Of a stretch of 9,485 nt of DNA, positions 5,951 through 9,485 are shown in pieces; within the stretch, counting starts at the first letter, position 1, and every line of letters begins with the position of its first letter. The stretch is from an uncultured Rickettsiaceae bacterium (GTDB lineage: Bacteria > Pseudomonadota > Alphaproteobacteria > Rickettsiales > Rickettsiaceae), in the NCBI GenBank assembly GCA_905479885.1, contig CAJQOE010000087.1:1-9485 (forward strand), in the 5' to 3' direction. The position numbers and the translations under genes are program-made. Under the pieces are notes generated by a model that was not told the origin of the DNA, did not search any database, and saw only the letters and a list, made by a program, of their open reading frames with translations.

Positions 5951-8236
5951 TTAATGATTTTTTTCATTTATTGCTTCTATAGCTGCAAAGGCTGCTACTT
6001 TTAGTATATCTGATGCTGATGATCCCATTTGCACAATTTGTACAGGATATTCAAAACCATTAAGGATAGGTCCAATGAATATACCACCGGCAAGTTCTTC
6101 TAGTAAATTAGTAGATATTGCGGCTGAGTGTAGACCTGGCATAATCAAGATATTTGCAGGGCCGGTAAGTCTACAGAACGGGTATAATTTTTGTAAATGT
6201 GGGTTTAACGCCACATCCACTGTCATTTCACCATCATATTCAAAATCTATATTCATACTATCTAGTTTGGTCACAGCATCTCTTACTCTGTGTGTCTTGC
6301 TTCTTTCTGGATTACCAAAATTAGAAAATGATAGAATAGCAACGCGTGGTACAAAACCCATGGCTTTGGCTGTTTTAGCCGTTTGTATGGTGATTTCTAC
6401 TATATCTTCAGCTTGGGGGAATTCACAGGCTGTATTGTCAGCAATTATAATATTATGCTTATGAGAGAGCATAATAGAATAGCCCATGATGCGTTTATTT
6501 TTCTTAGGCTTGATCACCTTGCAAATATCGTCCAAGCTATTATAATAGCTTTTTGTAATACCAGTCACCATAGCATCTGCATCTCCGCATGCTATCATAC
6601 AAGCAGAAAATACATTGCGATCTACTTTAACCATGCGAGCACAATCTCGGTATAAATAGCCTTTGCGTTGTAGCTTGAGGTACAATGTATCAATATATTT
6701 GTTAAGGTTAGGGTTAATAGCTGCGTTCATAACCGTTATGTCATTTAAATTGTAGCCTTCACCCATGGCTTCAACTTTTGGATTGATTTTTGCGTGTCTA
6801 CCAACGATAATTGCCTTACCGTAATGTTCATCACGCATCATCATCGCTGCTTTAATAACTTCTTCCTCTTCGCCTTCTGCAAAGATAACTCTCTGAGGCT
6901 CTGCAAGTTTGATTCGGTCGTAAATAAAGTGCATATATGTTGAAGTAGGGTTTAATCTGCTTGCTAATGCGGCTCTATATTCTTTAATGTTTAGTTCGCT
7001 AATTTTGGCAACTCCCGTAGCAATAGCTGCTTCAGCTACCGCAACTGGTATTGTAGTTATCAGCCTTGGGTCAAATGGCACCGGAATTATATAATTAGGG
7101 CCAAAAGATTTACGTCCAGCTCCATACGCCCTGTAAACTTCACCAGGTACAGGCTTTCTTGCTAGATTTGCTAATGCTTCGGCAGCGGCTATTTTCATTT
7201 CTTCATTAATGCAAGTAGCCCTTACGTCCAGAGCGCCTCTAAAAATATAAGGAAAGCCCATGACATTGTTGATTTGGTTATCATAGTCAGAACGGCCAGT
7301 AGCAATAATTGCATCACCACGTACAGATTTTATTTCTTCTGGCGTGATTTCCGGGTCAGGGTTTGCCATAGCAAAGATAATAGGAGAAGAGGCCATAGAA
7401 GCTACCATTTCTTTGGTAACAGCTCCTTTGACCGACAAGCCTAAGAATACGTCTGCGCCTTTTATGGCCTCTGCTAAGGTTCTGTGTTTAGTATCAACAG
7501 CTTTCTCTTCTTTCCACTTGTTCATACCATCGGTACGACCTTTATAGATCACTCCTTTAGTATCACATAATATGACATTATTTTTTTCGACTCCAAGCAA
7601 GATTGCCAAATTTATGCACGCCATCGCAGCAGCGCCTGCGCCGTTAACTACAACTTTAATTTTTGACATATTACGCTTGGTTAAGAATACCGCATTAATT
7701 AGCCCAGCTGCTGTGATAATTGCTGTTCCGTGTTGGTCATCATGGAAGACTGGTATATCCATTAGTTCTTTTAGTTTCTCTTCGATAATAAAGCATTCAG
7801 GTGCTTTGATATCTTCTAGGTTAATCCCACCCCAACTCGGACCCAAATACTTTACCGCGTTGATAAACTCTTCCGGATCAGTGCAATCTACTTCTATATC
7901 AAAACAATCAATATCAGCAAATTTTTTAAATAGTACAGCTTTACCTTCCATTACTGGCTTAGATGCTGCTGCGCCGATTGCTCCTAGTCCTAGCACTGCT
8001 GTGCCATTTGTAATAACTGCAACTGTATTCCCTTTGGCTGTATATTTATAAATATCATCAGGGTTTTTTGCTATTTCTAGGCAAGGTGCAGCTACTCCAG
8101 GTGAGTAGGCAAGCGCTAAGTCATGCTGAGATGCAAGCGGCTTAGTGGGTTTAAGAGCTATTTTCCCAGGGCTGCCTTTTTGGTGGTATTCTAGAGCTTG
8201 TATGTATTCTGGTGATTGAGTTTGGTCTTTATCCAT
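5951..8236 (-). CDS. maeB: NADP-dependent malic enzyme with phosphotransacetylase-like C-terminal domain (MaeB type)
   Basis: This 761-residue protein has the normal length of the large bacterial malic enzymes, which oxidatively decarboxylate malate to pyruvate and CO2 with NAD(P)H production in the cytoplasm. The malic enzyme part is residues about 1-430. It shows catalytic Y44 (AYSPGVA), K99 (MEGKAVLFKKFADID), the metal-binding E141-D142 (NLEDIKAPECF) and FHDDQHG at 164-170. The nucleotide-binding GAGAAAMACIN follows at 199-209, with ANPDPEI at 291-297. Residues about 445-755 form the phosphotransacetylase-like domain (FAEGEEEEVIKAA, MVTGITKSYY, GPANILIMPGLHSA, GPILNGFEYPVQ). In the E. coli homologue this domain is thought to be regulatory rather than catalytic. 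NAD versus NADP preference is not certain from sequence. The start is 21 nt after the permease stop without a visible Shine-Dalgarno, so coupling to the upstream gene is likely. Confidence 0.95.
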   Translation of the reverse strand: MDKDQTQSPEYIQALEYHQKGSPGKIALKPTKPLASQHDLALAYSPGVAAPCLEIAKNPDDIYKYTAKGNTVAVITNGTAVLGLGAIGAAASKPVMEGKAVLFKKFADIDCFDIEVDCTDPEEFINAVKYLGPSWGGINLEDIKAPECFIIEEKLKELMDIPVFHDDQHGTAIITAAGLINAVFLTKRNMSKIKVVVNGAGAAAMACINLAILLGVEKNNVILCDTKGVIYKGRTDGMNKWKEEKAVDTKHRTLAEAIKGADVFLGLSVKGAVTKEMVASMASSPIIFAMANPDPEITPEEIKSVRGDAIIATGRSDYDNQINNVMGFPYIFRGALDVRATCINEEMKIAAAEALANLARKPVPGEVYRAYGAGRKSFGPNYIIPVPFDPRLITTIPVAVAEAAIATGVAKISELNIKEYRAALASRLNPTSTYMHFIYDRIKLAEPQRVIFAEGEEEEVIKAAMMMRDEHYGKAIIVGRHAKINPKVEAMGEGYNLNDITVMNAAINPNLNKYIDTLYLKLQRKGYLYRDCARMVKVDRNVFSACMIACGDADAMVTGITKSYYNSLDDICKVIKPKKNKRIMGYSIMLSHKHNIIIADNTACEFPQAEDIVEITIQTAKTAKAMGFVPRVAILSFSNFGNPERSKTHRVRDAVTKLDSMNIDFEYDGEMTVDVALNPHLQKLYPFCRLTGPANILIMPGLHSAAISTNLLEELAGGIFIGPILNGFEYPVQIVQMGSSASDILKVAAFAAIEAINEKNH

Positions 8237-8257
8237 AATATTTTTTGATAATTATAT

Positions 8258-9187
8258 TTAGTCAAGGATATACACAAGTAGTGACAATGACAAGATTGAA
8301 AAGATAGTTGTAAAAGTTATAATGGAAGACATTGTTTCTGGGTCTCCTCCAAGCTGTCTAGATAAAATGTAAGAAGAGCTCGCGCAAGGTAAGCAACTAA
8401 AAAGTATACCAACAGATCTAGCGGTTCCAGTAATGCCCATTAACCAAAGTACAATAAAGGTCACTATAGGCATTATTATTAGTTTTACACAGCTGGTGAA
8501 CGCAATTTGTTTAAAATATTCTGGCTGTATTTTTATTTTAATTCCTGCGCCGACAATTAACATCCCTATAGTAAGAGCAGAAGTGGCAAGATTATGAATG
8601 GTTTTTTCAATACCTATATTTAATGTCAGATCTAAATAATTAAAAATTACACCGCCTAGACTGGCTATAATGAAAGGGTTAGTGACAATTGATTTTACCA
8701 TTAATATAAAACTTTTTCTTTTTGTTAGGCCTTCACCTTTCGGTATATAATGGGTGAAAGACATGACGGCAGTGATATTTGTTAAAATTAGTAGATAGGG
8801 CGAGATAGCCGCAACGATAGTTAAACCTTCTTTGCCAAATAAAGCAGCCCCAAGGGCAAAAAATATATAATTATTATATCTGGTAGCACCTTGAAAGACA
8901 GAGGTGAATTGTACGCGGCTATATGGTCGTCTTGTTTGGTAAAGTACTAATGTTATTGAGACAATTAAAATTGATGTTATAAGTGCCGTTGTTAACCTAA
9001 CAAACTCAGAAGAGTTTAAGTCCATTTTTGCGCTATATTCAAATAGCACAGTTGGGAATAAGATATAAAAAGATAATTTTTCTAGTCCGCGCCAAAATTC
9101 ATCTGAGGTAAGCCATTTTCTCCTTATTACACTCCCTAAGAGCGCGATAAGAAATATTGGTAAAACGCTATAAAAAACATTATACAT
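8258..9187 (-). CDS. AEC family transporter (auxin efflux carrier/malate permease type)
   Basis: This 309-residue integral membrane protein has about ten hydrophobic segments in two groups of five (roughly 2-21, 37-53, 64-83, 105-120, 122-147, then 166-184, 199-216, 226-248, 257-276, 287-308). That is the layout of the AEC/bile-acid symporter-like fold. Family-like features include the FQGATRYNNYIFFALGAALFG region near 98-118, VGAGIKIK after helix 7, and the loop CLPCASSSYILSRQLGGD at about 265-281. Bacterial members transport malate, malonate or related anions; the substrate here is inferred only from the neighbour. The gene is the first of a two-gene - strand operon with maeB directly behind it, which makes a C4-dicarboxylate the best guess. 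A promoter lies about 34 nt upstream. The Shine-Dalgarno is poor. Confidence 0.88.
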   Translation of the reverse strand: MYNVFYSVLPIFLIALLGSVIRRKWLTSDEFWRGLEKLSFYILFPTVLFEYSAKMDLNSSEFVRLTTALITSILIVSITLVLYQTRRPYSRVQFTSVFQGATRYNNYIFFALGAALFGKEGLTIVAAISPYLLILTNITAVMSFTHYIPKGEGLTKRKSFILMVKSIVTNPFIIASLGGVIFNYLDLTLNIGIEKTIHNLATSALTIGMLIVGAGIKIKIQPEYFKQIAFTSCVKLIIMPIVTFIVLWLMGITGTARSVGILFSCLPCASSSYILSRQLGGDPETMSSIITFTTIFSILSLSLLVYILD

Positions 9188-9220
9188 AATAGAATAAAAT
9201 CTTACGAGTTATTGTTGGCC

Positions 9221-9249
9221 ATGATAGCAACTTAGAGCAAAAGAATCAA
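9221..9249 (-). promoter_or_regulatory. Sigma70-type promoter of the permease-malic enzyme operon
   Basis: Read on the - strand there is TTGATT (9244-9249) as -35, a 17-nt spacer, and TATCAT (9221-9226) as -10. The -10 is preceded by TGC, giving an extended -10 (TGCTATCAT). Matches to consensus are 4 of 6 and 5 of 6 with ideal spacing. Initiation would fall near 9213, leaving a leader of about 26 nt before the permease ATG. No operator-like palindrome is evident beside it. Confidence 0.6.
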
Positions 9250-9286
9250 GAAATCTTATAAAATACTTATACTTCTTAATCTTTTT

Positions 9287-9424
9287 CTAGCTTTTAATAA
9301 CAACTGTATTGGCTAGTTTGTCGTGCAGAGCAATACCTCGTTTGCTAAATAGTGTCTGAACGAAAAGGCTTGAAGGTATTATATTTACTGACATACAGGG
9401 CATCTTTGTACTACGAGTTTTGAG
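9287..9424 (-). pseudogene. Remnant of an RDD-family membrane protein (C-terminal end)
   Basis: A short - strand frame, open from about 9424 to the TAG at 9287, translates to a peptide ending SKRGIALHDKLANTVVIKS. This matches the closing segment of RDD-domain proteins, where a last helix is followed by a basic patch and a conserved LHD-x3-A-x-T-V-V block. In frame upstream there is a TGA (9425-9427) and then a TAA (9434-9436). No frame of the remaining 58 nt to the window end looks like the rest of an RDD domain. Only about 45 of the usual 130 or more residues remain. An ATG at 9403 would give a 38-residue peptide, too short to be a working RDD protein. I read it as a decayed gene end; a frameshifted longer gene continuing beyond the window is less likely but possible. 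Recognition is by motif memory only. Confidence 0.5.
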
Positions 9425-9431
9425 TCAAATA

Positions 9432-9440
9432 TGTTATAAT
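9432..9440 (+). promoter_or_regulatory. Extended -10 promoter pointing out of the right edge
   Basis: The sequence TGTTATAAT is a perfect extended -10 (TG-N-TATAAT). The -35 at the right distance (TACGAG, 9412-9417, 17-nt spacer) is poor, as is common for extended -10 promoters. Initiation would be near 9446-9448. No ATG start codon follows in the remaining bases, which suits a stable RNA gene or a start beyond the window. Confidence 0.5.
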
Positions 9441-9446
9441 CGAGGT

Positions 9447-9485
9447 ATTAAACCTTTGAAGGTGGCGTAAGTTGGTTACTCTCCT
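9447..9485 (+). ncRNA. Possible 5' end of a stable RNA, perhaps 4.5S signal recognition particle RNA (partial)
   Basis: Downstream of the extended -10 promoter the sequence turns G-rich (GGTGGCGTAAGTTGG, from 9461) and ends in GTTACTCTCCT at the window edge. All three + frames lack an ATG and no ribosome binding site stands out. The GTTGGTT-CTC pattern resembles the early part of E. coli 4.5S RNA (GTTGGTTCTCCC), and GGTGGCG could pair with a CGCCACC at a distal 3' end, as in that RNA. Only about 25 relevant bases are visible and the diagnostic tetraloop region is outside the window, so this is a guess by resemblance. The alternative is the end of a convergent gene or plain intergenic sequence. 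Confidence 0.3.

Noticed and set aside
7572..8051. Long open frame on the + strand opposite the malic enzyme (159 codons), and shorter ones at 6075-6655 and 7344-7547
   Set aside because: They are antisense to highly conserved malic enzyme/phosphotransacetylase coding sequence, and their translations show no family features.
9448..9483. Minus-strand frame ending in ESNQLTPPSKV and TAA as the C-terminus of a gene entering from the right
   Set aside because: Eleven residues are too few to identify, and another - strand frame also runs in from the edge to 9411, so neither can be preferred.
1..9485. In-frame Rickettsia palindromic element insertion in any of the genes
   Set aside because: All recognised proteins have normal family lengths and no unexplained insert of about 30-50 residues was seen.

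Overview
The window is AT-rich and tightly packed, and its proteins look like those of Rickettsiaceae (Alphaproteobacteria, obligate intracellular). The methionine aminopeptidase, frataxin, two-domain malic enzyme and the mix of neighbouring genes all fit Rickettsia or a close sister lineage. From the sequence alone I cannot say which genus. No insertion sequence, CRISPR array, tRNA or phage gene is visible.

Left part (1-5217, + strand): one run of eight genes with almost no space between them. It opens with the 3' end of gatB (Glu/Asp-tRNA amidotransferase subunit B). Next come a small one-helix membrane protein of unknown function, map (methionine aminopeptidase), radC (JAMM-domain protein), a polyprenyl-phosphate sugar-1-phosphate transferase of the WecA/WbpL type, a DUF721/DciA-type replication protein, cyaY (bacterial frataxin) and a half-size ABC exporter. 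Gaps are 15, 10, 1 and 1 nt, and three junctions overlap by 17, 4 and 4 nt. This suggests a single transcript with translational coupling. The genes serve unrelated housekeeping jobs, as is common in reduced genomes.

Middle (5218-5950): a short intergenic stretch with a TATAAT box and a good Shine-Dalgarno precedes a secreted PCu(A)C-type copper chaperone. It is followed by a perfect 22-bp inverted repeat that lies midway between two convergent genes and probably terminates both.

Right part (5951-9249, - strand): a two-gene operon of an AEC-family permease followed 21 nt later by maeB, a malic enzyme with a C-terminal phosphotransacetylase-like domain. A good sigma70-type promoter lies just upstream of the permease. 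Import of malate or a related acid and its conversion to pyruvate is the natural reading, and would suit an organism without glycolysis.

Right edge (9188-9485): no intact long gene. It holds the permease promoter, a short minus-strand frame that reads like the C-terminal end of an RDD-family membrane protein (probably a gene remnant), an extended -10 promoter on the + strand, and the start of what may be a stable RNA (possibly 4.5S SRP RNA) cut by the window end. No clearly novel system was found. The most unusual items are the RDD remnant, the candidate RNA start, the long perfect palindrome and the unrecognised small membrane protein.
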